A program made the position numbers and the translations under genes. 14,257 bases of DNA from JAEMQF01 sp049297615 (lineage in GTDB: Bacteria; Pseudomonadota; Gammaproteobacteria; Burkholderiales; Burkholderiaceae_C): the NCBI GenBank assembly GCA_049297615.1, contig JBAQUQ010000370.1, positions 1 through 14,257 on the forward strand. Direction: 5' to 3'. The notes under the pieces were generated by a model. That model was not told the origin of the DNA, ran no database searches, and worked only from the letters and a program-made list of their open reading frames with translations. Shown here in pieces: positions 1 through 7,300 of the stretch; within the stretch, counting starts at the first letter, position 1; each line of letters opens with the position of its first letter.

Positions 1-1
1 G

Positions 2-868
2 CTCGCAGCCGCGGCGCGCGACTGCGCCATCATCGTCAGCGACCGGCGCACCGGTTGCGATGCCGAACTGCTGGCACGCCTGCCCAAGCTGCTGGCGTTC
101 TGCCGCTGCGCCGTCGACATCCGCAACATCGACGTCGCCGCGGCGAGTTCGCACGGCGTGCTCGTCACGCAGGCGAGCGCCGGCTTCACGGCCGCGGTAT
201 CGGAATGGATACTGGGCGTGATGATCGACCTGAGCCGCGGCATCAGCGCTGCTGCGGCGATGTACCACGCCGGCGCCCTGCCCACGCCGAGGATGGGCCG
301 CGAGCTGCGCGGCTCGACGCTGGGAATCATCGGCTACGGCCAGATCGGCCGCACCCTGGCCGAGCTGGCCCTGGCATTGGGCATGCGTGTCATCGTCGCC
401 GACCCGGGCACCGAGGTGGCGCACCCGGCACTGCGCAAGCTGGCGCTGGAGGACCTGCTGGGTGAGGCCGACTACGTGGTGTGCCTCGCGACCGCGACGC
501 CGCAGACCGAGAACCTGATGGACGCCGCGGCCTTTGCGGTGATGCGGCGATCGGCGTATTTCATCAATGCCTCGCGCGGCAACCTGGTCGACGAAGCCGC
601 CCTGCTGCAGGTGCTGGAGGCCGGCCGCATTGCCGGCTGCGCGCTCGACGTGGGCCGCGCGCCCGACCAGATGCCCAGCCCGCAACTCGCGCGGCACCCG
701 CGCGTGATTGCCACGCCGCACATCGGCGGCCTCACGCCGCAGGCCATCGAGCACCAGTCGCTCGAGACGGTGCAACAGGTCGGCGCCATCGTGCAGGGCC
801 GAATCCCCCTGGGCGCAGTGAACGCTGCGCACGCGAGCCGACTGAATGCGTTTTTCGAATCGGCATGA
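2..868 (+). CDS. D-2-hydroxyacid dehydrogenase, 3' part (5' end outside window)
   Basis: The frame is open from the left edge to a TGA at 866-868, so the start codon lies upstream. The product is an NAD(P)-dependent D-isomer 2-hydroxyacid dehydrogenase, a cytoplasmic enzyme family that interconverts 2-keto acids and D-2-hydroxy acids. Visible landmarks are the Rossmann motif GYGQIG (332-349), the substrate-binding/catalytic Arg in NASRGNLVDE (Arg codon 575-577) and the catalytic His in TPHIGG (His codon 719-721). The usual catalytic Glu of the LDVFxxEP block is not in place: the block reads LDVGRAPDQ (from about 641). Proteins with this GRAPDQ-type block form a recognisable subgroup as far as I recall, so it may be a subfamily trait rather than damage. 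The exact substrate cannot be told. The gene faces the alcohol dehydrogenase convergently with 31 bp between stops. Confidence 0.9.
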   Translation, partial: LAAAARDCAIIVSDRRTGCDAELLARLPKLLAFCRCAVDIRNIDVAAASSHGVLVTQASAGFTAAVSEWILGVMIDLSRGISAAAAMYHAGALPTPRMGRELRGSTLGIIGYGQIGRTLAELALALGMRVIVADPGTEVAHPALRKLALEDLLGEADYVVCLATATPQTENLMDAAAFAVMRRSAYFINASRGNLVDEAALLQVLEAGRIAGCALDVGRAPDQMPSPQLARHPRVIATPHIGGLTPQAIEHQSLETVQQVGAIVQGRIPLGAVNAAHASRLNAFFESA

Positions 869-899
869 CGGTGCCGCGGCGCTGAACGCGGCGTGCCGT
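868..899. terminator. Imperfect hairpin between convergent genes
   Basis: ACGG plus GCCGCG (868-878) pairs with CGCGGC plus CCGT (887-899), with a small internal loop (T against GTG) and an 8-base apical loop. It fills the whole gap between the convergent stops at 868 and 900. There is no T-run on either side, so intrinsic termination would be weak. It may act as a bidirectional barrier or simply be a GC-rich fold. Confidence 0.35.
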
Positions 900-2027
900 T
901 CAGGGAAACACCACCACCTGGCGCACTGCCCGGCCCTCGTGCAGCAAGTCGAAGCCGTGGTTGATGTCGTCGAGGCCCAGCCTGCCGGTCAACAATTTAT
1001 CGACCGGCAAGCGGCCCTGGGCGTAGAGCGCGATGAAACGGGGAATGTCGCGTGAGGGCACGCAGCTGCCGATATAGCTGCCCTTGAGGGTGCGCTCTTC
1101 GGCGACCAGGCTCACGGCATTGAGGCCGAAGCTGGCCGTGGACGGAGCCAGGCCGGCCGTCACCGTCATGCCGCCGCGCCGCGTGATCGCATAAGCGAGT
1201 TCGAGCGCGCGGATCGCGCCGGCGAATTCGAACGCGAATTCGACGCCGCCATCGCTCAGCGCCTGCACTTGATCTTTTGCGTCGGCGCTCGCCGCGTCGA
1301 CGGTGTGCGTGGCGCCGAGCGATTGGGCCAGCTCCAGTTTGGCCTGCGACAAGTCGATGGCGACGATCTGCCGGGCGCCCGCCGCTTGCGCTGCGATCAA
1401 GGCCGCCAGGCCGACTCCGCCGAGCCCGATCACCGCCACCGACGCGCCCACACGAACCTGGGCCGTATTGACGACGGCGCCCACGCCCGTCAATACCGCA
1501 CAGCCGAACAGCGCGGCTTCATCGAGGGCGATGCCGGCGTCGATCTTCACGAGCGAGCGGCGCGAAACCGTCGCGTACTCGGCGAATACGGAGCAGCCCA
1601 TGTGGTGGTGCAGGGGTTGGCCTTCGAAGTTCAAGCGCCGCGCACCCGACAGCAGGGTGCCCGCGCGATTCGCCGCCGCACCCGGTTCACACAGCGCGGG
1701 CCGGCCTTCGGCGCAAGGTGCGCAATGGCCGCAACTCGGCACGAACACGATGACGACGTGGTCGCCGCGTTTCAAATCGTTCACGCCGCTGCCGACTTCG
1801 TGCACGACGCCGCTGGCCTCGTGGCCCAGCGCCATCGGCAGCGGCCGCGGCCTGTCGCCATTGATCACCGACAGATCGGAATGGCACAGCCCCGCCGCAG
1901 CGACCTTGATCGTCACTTCGCCGGCGCCGGGCGGGGCGAGTTCGACGCTGCGGATCACCAGGGGCTGGCTGGCGGCATAGGGCGGCGCAGCGCCCATTTT
2001 TTCGAGGATGGCGGCTTTGATTTTCAT
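900..2027 (-). CDS. Zinc-dependent alcohol dehydrogenase (MDR family, class III-like)
   Basis: A complete 375-residue medium-chain dehydrogenase/reductase, normal length for the class III/AdhC-like alcohol dehydrogenases, oxidising an alcohol or hydroxymethyl adduct with NAD. Catalytic zinc ligands are Cys48 (GLCHSD), His69 (GHEASG, with Glu70) and Cys176 (FGCAVLTG). The structural-zinc lobe has four cysteines at 99, 102, 105 and 113. The Rossmann motif GLGGVG is at 201-206, followed by an acidic residue in VAIDLSQ near 225, which favours NAD over NADP. The start is ATG at 2025-2027, with a GGAG-like Shine-Dalgarno somewhat far upstream. The gene begins 27 bp after the ParE-type toxin stop on the same strand, so read-through from the toxin-antitoxin promoter is possible. 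Whether it is a true S-(hydroxymethyl)glutathione dehydrogenase or a broader alcohol dehydrogenase cannot be decided from sequence alone. Confidence 0.92.
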   Translation of the reverse strand: MKIKAAILEKMGAAPPYAASQPLVIRSVELAPPGAGEVTIKVAAAGLCHSDLSVINGDRPRPLPMALGHEASGVVHEVGSGVNDLKRGDHVVIVFVPSCGHCAPCAEGRPALCEPGAAANRAGTLLSGARRLNFEGQPLHHHMGCSVFAEYATVSRRSLVKIDAGIALDEAALFGCAVLTGVGAVVNTAQVRVGASVAVIGLGGVGLAALIAAQAAGARQIVAIDLSQAKLELAQSLGATHTVDAASADAKDQVQALSDGGVEFAFEFAGAIRALELAYAITRRGGMTVTAGLAPSTASFGLNAVSLVAEERTLKGSYIGSCVPSRDIPRFIALYAQGRLPVDKLLTGRLGLDDINHGFDLLHEGRAVRQVVVFP

Positions 2028-2054
2028 TAGGTTGGGCGCTCCGACAGTTCTCTA

Positions 2055-2360
2055 TCACGACATCGCATCTTCGTCATAGCCAAGTTCGCGTTGATGCCGA
2101 ATCGCAAGAATCAGCACGGCGTCGTCGATCGGCTCGAAACTGTAAAGGGCCAGATAGCCCGACTTGCCTCGCGAGATCACCAACTCCCGCAGCGGAGGCT
2201 CGACCGGTCGGCCGATCATGGGGTGACGCTCGAGGAGTTCGACGGCCTCCTCGATCAGCCCAACGGTCTTCAGCGCTGCCTTCGGGTCGCTCTCGATCAG
2301 AAAGTCAGTGAGACGCTCCAGATCGGCGAGCGCCCGTGCTGAATAGATCAGACGCGCCAA
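2055..2360 (-). CDS. ParE/RelE-superfamily toxin of a type II toxin-antitoxin pair
   Basis: 101 residues, typical length for a ParE/RelE-fold toxin. The N-terminal YSARALADLERLTDFL helix, the GRPVEPPLRELVI strand region with a conserved Arg, the YLALYSFE strand and the terminal ILAIRHQRELGY strand match the ParE family. These toxins poison DNA gyrase (ParE) or act on ribosome-associated mRNA (RelE); the C-terminal RHQRE pattern is more ParE-like. The start is a TTG at 2358-2360, the only reasonable one. It lies inside the antitoxin gene, giving a 13-bp overlap that suggests translational coupling, with a weak GAAGG upstream. The antitoxin directly precedes it, the usual ParD-ParE order. The cellular target is inferred from the family only. 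Confidence 0.88.
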   Translation of the reverse strand: MARLIYSARALADLERLTDFLIESDPKAALKTVGLIEEAVELLERHPMIGRPVEPPLRELVISRGKSGYLALYSFEPIDDAVLILAIRHQRELGYDEDAMS

Positions 2361-2632
2361 GGCTTCGCCTTCGGCCGGACGGCCGCCTTACTTGCTGCGC
2401 GCGCCCGAATGTAGGCGTGGACCTCGGTGCCATCGAATCCCTTGCCGCTCTTGAGCGTTGCCTTGCGAGCAGCCTGAGCACGGGTGACGAAGCGGGCGCG
2501 CTCTTCAGCCGCCGCTGCGGCCTTCCGGATCGCTTCGACCATAAAGGCGTGGGGGGAAATTCCGAGGCGAATTGCGGCAAGCGCCGCTTGCTCTTTCAAT
2601 TCGTCCGGGAGTTTGAGTGAGGTCGTTGCCAT
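2348..2632 (-). CDS. Ribbon-helix-helix antitoxin partner of the ParE-type toxin
   Basis: 94 residues from ATG at 2630-2632. The N-terminus (MATTSLKLPDELKEQAALAA, then IRLGISPHAFMVEAIRKAA) has the beta-strand/helix/helix layout of a CopG/ParD-type ribbon-helix-helix DNA-binding domain in residues 1-40. The Ala/Arg/Lys-rich remainder would wrap and neutralise the toxin. The frame stays open further upstream, to 2785, but that extension (Arg/Cys-rich, no homology) runs through the likely operator and is rejected. ATG at 2632 places the domain exactly at the N-terminus as expected. An imperfect 22-bp palindrome lies 22 bp upstream, consistent with autoregulation. The gene overlaps the toxin start. 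Confidence 0.85.
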   Translation of the reverse strand: MATTSLKLPDELKEQAALAAIRLGISPHAFMVEAIRKAAAAAEERARFVTRAQAARKATLKSGKGFDGTEVHAYIRARAASKAAVRPKAKPWRV

Positions 2633-2653
2633 GGGGAATCGGCTCGATGGATC

Positions 2654-2675
2654 GGGTGGCACCATGGTAACACCC
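2654..2675. promoter_or_regulatory. Candidate operator of the ParD/ParE-type operon
   Basis: An imperfect 22-bp palindrome with 9 of 11 paired positions matching. Its core is ACCATGGT (2661-2668), flanked by GGGTG (2654-2658) and CACCC (2671-2675), and the only mismatches are the two positions next to the core. It lies just upstream of the antitoxin start. Ribbon-helix-helix antitoxins normally repress their own promoter by binding such palindromes. Binding itself is inferred. Confidence 0.45.
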
Positions 2676-2738
2676 CGTGCAGCCGGTGGCGTCATGGGGT
2701 GCGCCTCACAACGCCGCGTCCCTGCGCGACACCACGCA

Positions 2739-3170
2739 TCACTTCGCCACCAGCCTGAAGTCGAACCCGATCGACAGCTTGTCATCCGCCGCGGTCACGG
2801 AATCGATGGCAAAGGTTTCTACCTCGGCCTGGAACTGGCCGCTGTTGCTTTGCAGCATGCCGCGCACCGCCTGCCGCACATCGAACGCGATCGCCACACC
2901 CACGCAGGACTGCCCGTCGACCACGCCGACTCACGACGACAGGTGCGAGCGGATCCGAATCCGCTCACCCTCGATCGTGACGCTGGGCCGGTCGAGGTAG
3001 GCCGAGCATGGGCTCTTCACCAGGTCGTAGCGGCCGTTGTTGGTGAAGACCGTCCGTGCGATCAGTTTGCGCAGCACCGAGTGTTCGAGGACGATTTCTG
3101 CCGCGGCCGTGCCACCGCAGAGCGCCAGCGCGGTCAAGCCAAAGACCCCACCTCGCGGATTGCCATGCAT
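2739..3170 (-). pseudogene. Small exported protein gene interrupted by in-frame TGA (unknown function)
   Basis: Reading from ATG at 3168-3170, with a good AGAGG Shine-Dalgarno 6 bases upstream, the protein starts with a short Sec-type signal (GVFGLTALALCGGTAAA). It continues through a region with ITIEGERIRI-like beta strands to HLSS, where a TGA stop falls at 2931-2933. The same frame then stays open (VGVVDGQSCVGVAIAFDV and onward) to a TGA at 2739-2741. The two halves look like one roughly 142-residue periplasmic protein, because codon use and frame are continuous across the stop. A CGA-to-TGA change would explain it. I do not recognise the family. The first half alone would be a 79-residue exported peptide. 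The gene lies between the antitoxin operon and the uvrA remnant, both on the same strand. Confidence 0.6.
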
Positions 3171-3202
3171 ACCATTCCTCTTCGTGCGGCGCGCGCGGAG
3201 TG

Positions 3203-3459
3203 TCACCCCAGCGCCAACACCGCCCTCAGCGCCGCCCCGGTGTGCCTGGCCGCGCATTGCACCAACGCTTCGGGCGCACCCGCGATCACCACCGCGCCAC
3301 CCTTCACGCCGACCTCGGGCCCGAGGTCAATGACCCAGTCAGCTTCGGCGATCACGTCCAGGTCGTGTTCGATGACGAGCTTGATGCGCTGCGCTTCCCC
3401 GCCGGACAGCGTCGGCGAGGGCTGGCCAAGCGTCAAGTAGCCCAGGCCGACGTCTTTGA
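3203..3459 (-). pseudogene. uvrA: Remnant of uvrA 3' end with internal in-frame deletion
   Basis: The translation repeats the end of the intact double UvrA downstream in the window. KDVGLGYLTLGQPSPTLSGG through EAQRIKLV (28 residues) is identical to residues 1856-1883 there. It then joins directly to IEHDLDVIAEADWVIDLGPE and the rest of the C-terminus (residue 1966 onward, about 48 of 56 residues identical) before its own TGA at 3203-3205. The missing part corresponds to 4521-4766, which is 246 bp or 82 codons, and includes Walker B and the D-loop. The break shows a short shared TGAC(A/G)A, consistent with a small-homology deletion. Homology to uvrA stops sharply at 3459. No start codon with a ribosome site belongs to it, and lacking Walker A and B it cannot be an ATPase. 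It is a decayed partial duplicate. Confidence 0.85.
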
Positions 3460-3470
3460 AGAGACCACCT

Positions 3471-3497
3471 GCTAAAGTAATGCTTCCTTACTTTCGC
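3471..3497. promoter_or_regulatory. Inverted-repeat operator/promoter region of the PIN toxin operon
   Basis: AAAGTAA (3474-3480) and TTACTTT (3488-3494) are perfect inverted repeats separated by 7 bases. The flanking GC dinucleotides at 3471-3472 and 3496-3497 also pair, so 9 of 10 arm positions match. It is an AT-rich island in GC-rich DNA, 13 bp before the antitoxin ATG. AbrB/MazE-type antitoxins characteristically bind such sites to autoregulate. It begins right where the uvrA homology ends (3459). Confidence 0.55.
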
Positions 3498-3509
3498 TAG
3501 GGGTCGAAC

Positions 3510-3800
3510 ATGCTCGCGAAGATGACGTCCAAGAACCAGCTTACCCTGCCCAAGAGCGTGACCGCCGCGCTGGGACCGGTGGAATATTTCGACGTGCAGG
3601 CCCGCGACGGGCAGATCGTGCTGACGCCGGTGCGAATTCAGCGGGCCGACGCGGTGAGAACGAAGCTGGCTGAACTGAACCTGGCTCCCTCCGACATCGA
3701 CGCCGCGGTCGATTGGGCACGCAAACCCGCGCGCAAACGCGCAGCCGCAGGGGTGGCCACTGCCGTTGCTCGCCGCACGCGCGTGCACAAGGCGACCTGA
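3510..3800 (+). CDS. AbrB/MazE/SpoVT-family antitoxin
   Basis: 96 residues from ATG at 3510, chosen for the AGGGG Shine-Dalgarno 6 bases upstream; a second ATG at 3522 is possible. The N-terminus MTSKNQLTLPKSVTAALG followed by YFDVQARDGQIVLTPV is the swapped-hairpin AbrB domain (residues 5-45), the DNA-binding part of many antitoxins. The C-terminal half is basic (ARKPARKRAAAG and onward) and probably contacts the toxin. The PIN-domain gene follows after 20 bp on the same strand, the standard antitoxin-then-toxin order. The upstream inverted repeat suggests autorepression. The pair points opposite to every neighbouring gene and lies between two copies of the uvrA tail, so it looks like an inserted module. 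Confidence 0.85.
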   Translation: MLAKMTSKNQLTLPKSVTAALGPVEYFDVQARDGQIVLTPVRIQRADAVRTKLAELNLAPSDIDAAVDWARKPARKRAAAGVATAVARRTRVHKAT

Positions 3801-3820
3801 CAGCACCACCGAGCCGATCC

Positions 3821-4249
3821 GTGGCTACGCCGCCTCGCTTGGTGCTCGACACCAACCTGGTGCTATCGGCCCTCGTATTCAGCCATGGCCGGCCCGGCCC
3901 GCTGCGAAGAGCTTGGCAAGCCGGCTTGTGCACGCCCCTGGTTTCAGCCGTCACCGCAGCGGAGTTGTTGCGCGTCCTTCAGTTTCCGAAGTTCAAGCTG
4001 ACGCCAAGCGAGCGTGAAGAGTTGCTGTCGGACTACCTGCCGTTTTGCCGAGCGGTCTCGATACCTGCCCGCCTGCCGCGAATTGCCCAATGCCGCGACC
4101 CGTTCGACCAGCCTTTTCTCGAGCTCGCCACGGTGGGCCGCGCCGACTTCCTGGTCAGCGGCGACCGCGGCCTACTGGCGATGGCGCCAAACTTCAAGCG
4201 GCCGATCGTCACTGTGGCAGCCTTTCTCGAACGTCTCGAAGTGAACTGA
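3821..4249 (+). CDS. PIN-domain ribonuclease toxin (COG1569-type)
   Basis: 142 residues from GTG at 3821-3823, 20 bp after the antitoxin stop. The frame is open further upstream, but that part overlaps the antitoxin and is Arg-rich without homology. PIN-domain acidic residues are in place: Asp10 (LVLDTN), Glu48 (TAAELLRVL), Asp93/Asp96 (CRDPFDQPFLELA) and Asp115 (VSGDRGLL). The order and spacing match the 'putative toxin, PIN family' group, related to VapC, which cleaves RNA with divalent metal. The LTPSEREELLSDYLPFC stretch between Glu48 and Asp93 is typical of this group. No strong Shine-Dalgarno precedes the GTG, so translation may be coupled to the antitoxin. The RNA target is unknown. 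Confidence 0.88.
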   Translation: MATPPRLVLDTNLVLSALVFSHGRPGPLRRAWQAGLCTPLVSAVTAAELLRVLQFPKFKLTPSEREELLSDYLPFCRAVSIPARLPRIAQCRDPFDQPFLELATVGRADFLVSGDRGLLAMAPNFKRPIVTVAAFLERLEVN

Positions 4250-4250
4250 G

Positions 4251-4293
4251 CGCCCCCAGGGCCGGGCTGCGCCCAGCCCGCCCCCCGCGGGGG
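4251..4293. repeat. GC-rich palindromic repeat between PIN toxin and uvrA
   Basis: It contains CGGGCTG (4263-4269) pairing with CAGCCCG (4274-4280), then the 12-bp palindrome CCCCCGCGGGGG (4282-4293). It lies in the gap between the convergent toxin and uvrA genes. The composition (CCCC/GGGG hairpin beside a GCTGCGC element) resembles the repeats embedded inside uvrA at 9898-9963 and 4627-4734, so it is probably the same dispersed family. Confidence 0.5.
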
Positions 4294-4294
4294 T

Positions 4295-4326
4295 TCAAGC
4301 GAAGTGGCAAAGCCACATTTGCTTGA
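4295..4326. terminator. Hairpin between convergent PIN toxin and uvrA genes
   Basis: Outer arms TCAAGC (4295-4300) and GCTTGA (4321-4326) and inner arms GTGGC (4304-4308) and GCCAC (4312-4316) around an AAA loop form a two-part hairpin. It sits just past the uvrA stop (4345 on the minus strand) and beyond the toxin stop (4249). There is only a weak run of T or A next to it, so it is either a modest bidirectional terminator or part of the adjacent repeat. Confidence 0.45.
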
Positions 4327-4344
4327 GAGTGTCTGCCGCCGATC

Positions 4345-7300
4345 TCACGTGCGCGCCAACACCGCCCTCAAGGCCGCCCCGGTGTGGCTGGCCGCGCATC
4401 GCACCAGGGCCTCGGGCGCACCCGAGGCCACCACGGCCCCGCCCCGGACACCCCCCTCGGGCCCGAGGTCGATGACCCAGTCGGCTTCGGCGATCACGTC
4501 CAGGTCGTGTTCGATGACGACCACGCTGTGGCCGGCGTCGACCAGCCGGTGCAGCACGCGGATCAGTTTTTCCACATCGGCCATGTGCAGGCCGACGGTG
4601 GGCTCGTCCAGGACGTAGAGCGTGTGCGGCGCCTTGTTGCCCCGTTTGGCCGGCCGCAGCGCCGGGCCGCTCCCAAGCAAGGCCGCGCCCCCCTCGGGGG
4701 GGCTGGCGCCAAAGGCGCTGGGGGGCAAGGGGAACTCGTCGCGAACCTTGGTGAGTTCGGTGACAAGCTTGATGCGCTGCGCCTCGCCGCCGGACAGGGT
4801 CGGCGACGGCTGGCCGAGCGTCAGGTAGCCCAGGCCGACGTCTTTGAGCAATTGCAGCGGGTGGGCGATGTTCTTCATCGAAGCGAAGAACTCGACGGCT
4901 TCGTCGATTTCCATCTTCAACACGTCGCCGATGCTTTTTCCCCGCCAGCTCACGGCCAAGGTCTCGGCGTTGAAGCGCTCGCCGTGGCACACGTCGCAGG
5001 GTACTTTGACGTCGGGCAGGAAACTCATCGCGATGGTGCGAACACCCTGGCCTTCGCAAGCGGCGCAGCGGCCCGCGCCGGCCCTGTGGCCGGCGTCGCC
5101 CGCTCCCCCGCTATTGAAGGAAAAGCGCGCGGGCGCATAACCGCGCGCACGCGCTTCCAGGGTTTCGGCGAAGAGCTTGCGGATCGTGTCCCAGAAGCCG
5201 ATATAGGTGGCGGGGCAGGAGCGCGGCGTCTTGCCGATCGGTGTCTGGTCGACTTCGAGCACGCGGTCGATGAATCCCCAGCCGTCGATGTGGCTGCATC
5301 CGGCCCAATTCGGCTGCCCGCCGCGCGAGTTGATGAACTGCAGGTTGGCCAGCAGCACGTCGCGCGCCAGCGTCGACTTGCCCGAGCCGCTGACTCCGGT
5401 GATCGCGACGAGGCGCCGCAGGGGAATGTCGACACTGATGCTTTGCAGGTTGTGCAATGCCGCTGCGTGGACCGTCAGCAGCGGGTTGGACGCGCTTTCG
5501 CGCCGCAGCGTCGCGGCGTGGATGGGCGCCACCTCGCGCCGCGCCTGCAATGGATGGAGCAGGGGGCGGGCGAGAAACCGGCCCGTCGCCGAATCGGCTT
5601 GCGCCGACACCGCGGCGACGCTGCCCTGCGCCACCAGGGAACCGCCGCGCTTGCCCGCACCCGGGCCGATGTCGATGATGTGGTCGGCGCGGCGTATCGT
5701 GTCTTCGTCGTGCTCGACGACGACCAGGGTGTTGCCCTTGACGCTCAGCGTGTGCAGGGCCTTGAGCAGAATCTGGTTGTCGCGCGGGTGCAGGCCGATG
5801 GTCGGCTCGTCCAGCACATAGCACACGCCTTGCAAGTTGCTGCCGAGTTGCGCGGCGAGCCGAATGCGCTGGGCTTCGCCGCCGCTGAGGGTGGGCGCGG
5901 CGCGGTCCAGGGTCAGGTAGCCCAGGCCGACCTCTTCGAGGAATTCGAGGCGACTGATGATTTCGCTGACCACGTCGCGCGCGATATCGGCATCGCGCCC
6001 GAAGAGCTTCAGCGAGGCCGCCCAGGCGCGCGTATCGGCCACGCTCCACTGCGCCACCGCTGCGATCGAGTGACCTTCAAAACTCACCCGGCGCGACACC
6101 GGGTTGAGCCGCGTGCCGGCGCAATCGGGGCAGGCTCGATCGAGCACGCCTTCGACCTCGGTCTCTTCCGACGGAAAGCTTTGTTCGCGCCCCTTGTCGT
6201 CGTCGCGCTTCGAATCGTCGTAGGCCTTGCGCTGCTCGCGCGTCAGCGCCAGGCCGGTGCCCACGCAGGTGCCGCACCAGCCGTGTTTGCTGTTGTAGCT
6301 GAACATGCGCGGATCCAGCTCGGGGTAGCTGGTTCCGCAGCTCGGGCAGGCGCGTTTCGTGGAGAACACTTTGACCTTGCCGATATGCAGGGCTGAACTC
6401 TTTTCGTCCATGGCGTGGGCCAAACCGTCCAAGGGCGCGAGCAAATGCATCACGCCCTTGCCGAGCTCGAGCGCGCGTGCCAGCAAGGCTCGCAACTCGG
6501 CCTCGCGCGCAGCGCTGACCACCAGATCGCCCACGGGCAGCTCGAGGGTGTGTTCCTTGAATCGGTCCAGGCGCGGCCACGGGCTGACGGCGACGAACTC
6601 GCCGTCGACGCGCAGATGCGTGTAGCCCCTTGTCTTAGCCCAGCGAGCGAGGTCGGTGTACAGGCCCTTGCGGTTCACGACCAGCGGCGCGAGCAGGCCG
6701 ACATGCTCGCCCCGGTGGTCGCGCAGCAGCTGGGCGGCGATGCTTTCGGCGCTTTGCGGCTTGACCGGAGCGCCGTCCTTGGTGCAATGCTGGAGGCCGA
6801 GCTTGACGTAGAGCAGGCGCAGGAAATGCCAGACCTCGGTGGTCGTCGCCACTGTGCTCTTGCGCCCGCCGCGCGACAGGCGCTGCTCGATCGCCACGGT
6901 GGGCGGAATGCCGTACACGGCGTCGACCTCGGGCCGGCCCGCCGGCTGGACGATGCTGCGCGCGTAAGCATTCAAAGACTCCAGGTAACGCCGCTGGCCT
7001 TCGTTGAACAGGATGTCGAAAGCCAGCGTGCTCTTGCCCGAGCCAGACACGCCCGTGATGACGCTGAACTTGCCGCGCGGGATATCGACACTCAGCGAGC
7101 GCAGGTTGTGCTCGCGTGCGTTGACGATTCGGATCGAATTGTCGGCACTGCCTTGGATGCGGCTGACCTCGGCCTGTTTGTCGGCCGTCGTCTCGGCGAA
7201 TGCCGGGATCCACCCCGTGCCGAGCACACTGGATCCCGGCGCGCGCAGCGATGACAGCTGGCCTGGGAGAATCGGTCGCTCGTGCACTTCGTGACCGTCG

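Noticed and set aside
2633..2785. Longer antitoxin start far upstream of 2632
   Set aside because: The extension crosses the operator palindrome, is Arg/Cys-rich and would displace the ribbon-helix-helix strand from the N-terminus.
2931..2933. TGA as a selenocysteine codon
   Set aside because: No convincing SECIS-type hairpin directly after it and no redox motif around it; a nonsense change is simpler.
3713..3820. Longer start for the PIN toxin inside the antitoxin gene
   Set aside because: The extra 36 residues are Arg-rich shadow sequence; the PIN fold begins right after GTG 3821.
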